From: Lachnospiraceae bacterium
GTDB taxonomy: Bacteria; Bacillota_A; Clostridia; Lachnospirales; Lachnospiraceae
DNA: 12,683 nt
Assembly (NCBI GenBank): GCA_009911175.1
Contig: QXWX01000146.1
Span: 1-12,683 of the forward strand
Direction of reading: 5' to 3'
Positions 12,619-12,683 of the stretch are shown here, one piece after another. A program made the translations under genes and the position numbers. Each line of letters begins with the position of its first letter. The stretch's first letter is position 1. The notes under the pieces were generated by a model, which made no database searches, had not been told where the DNA came from, and saw only the letters and a list, made by a program, of their open reading frames with translations.

Positions 12619-12683
12619 GGAAAGCATCTGATTCATCACAACAAAAAAGCAGGAAAAAACCTGCTTTGAATCTGATGATTTCC
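12619..12683. terminator. Long terminal hairpin at the window edge
   Basis: The inner stem AAAGCAGG (12646-12653) / CCTGCTTT (12660-12667) has an A6 loop. The outer arms GGAAAGCATCTGATTC (12619-12634) and GAATCTGATGATTTCC (12668-12683) match at 14 of 16 positions. It is probably a terminator read from the right on the minus strand, where the loop gives six T. The repeat may extend past the window end. Confidence 0.5.

Overview
The window looks like a heavily reduced and reshuffled integrative conjugative element (ICE) from a gut Clostridia-type Firmicute (Lachnospiraceae/Ruminococcaceae-like). This rests on strong AGGAGG-type ribosome sites and on a gene set typical of Tn1549/CTn-like elements: a HTH+DUF6017 protein, a DUF3991/Toprim primase-like protein, an SpaA-type pilin with an LPXTG-like signal, and a class B sortase. 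Family names come from recognising the translated sequence. No database search was run.

Left flank (1-1605). A broken ORF6N-domain gene lies on the minus strand. Its frame is disrupted by a 7-bp tandem repeat, and related 31-bp palindromes sit both in its leader and inside its coding sequence. Next is a 147-bp MITE-like element (735-881) with an 8-bp target duplication. A recombination site follows: the 3' half of a tRNA-Arg(CCU) gene without its 5' half (1229-1270), with seven copies of an ATTAGCA motif on both sides. That is the layout of an attP, or of a junction between two tandem elements. No integrase gene is in the window.

ICE core (1606-6534). Two small ICE genes lead into a 959-codon open frame that joins the first two thirds of a Toprim primase-like protein to the C-terminal part of a pilin and then to a sortase. 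The relaxase, coupling protein and type IV secretion genes normally found between these are absent, so this is probably an in-frame deletion scar. A conserved-looking protein of unknown function follows.

Cargo (6535-9922). An AbiE-type toxin-antitoxin/phage-defence pair (DUF6088 antitoxin, AbiEii nucleotidyltransferase toxin) has a consensus promoter buried in a 30-bp palindrome, and a second copy of the palindrome lies upstream. Then comes a thymidylate module: a small helical MazG/DUF1599-like protein, ThyX and dUTPase, overlapping and translationally coupled. The first two lack any ATG/GTG/TTG at the proper distance from excellent Shine-Dalgarno sequences and appear to start at ATT and ATC.

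Right part (9923-12683). A hairpin-rich gap precedes a visibly more AT-rich block: a MerR-family regulator, then a promoter with a MerR-style 19-bp spacer and central dyad, then TrmO (tRNA methyltransferase) and a GNAT acetyltransferase killed by one in-frame TGA. The window closes with a frameshifted remnant of another gene and a terminal hairpin.
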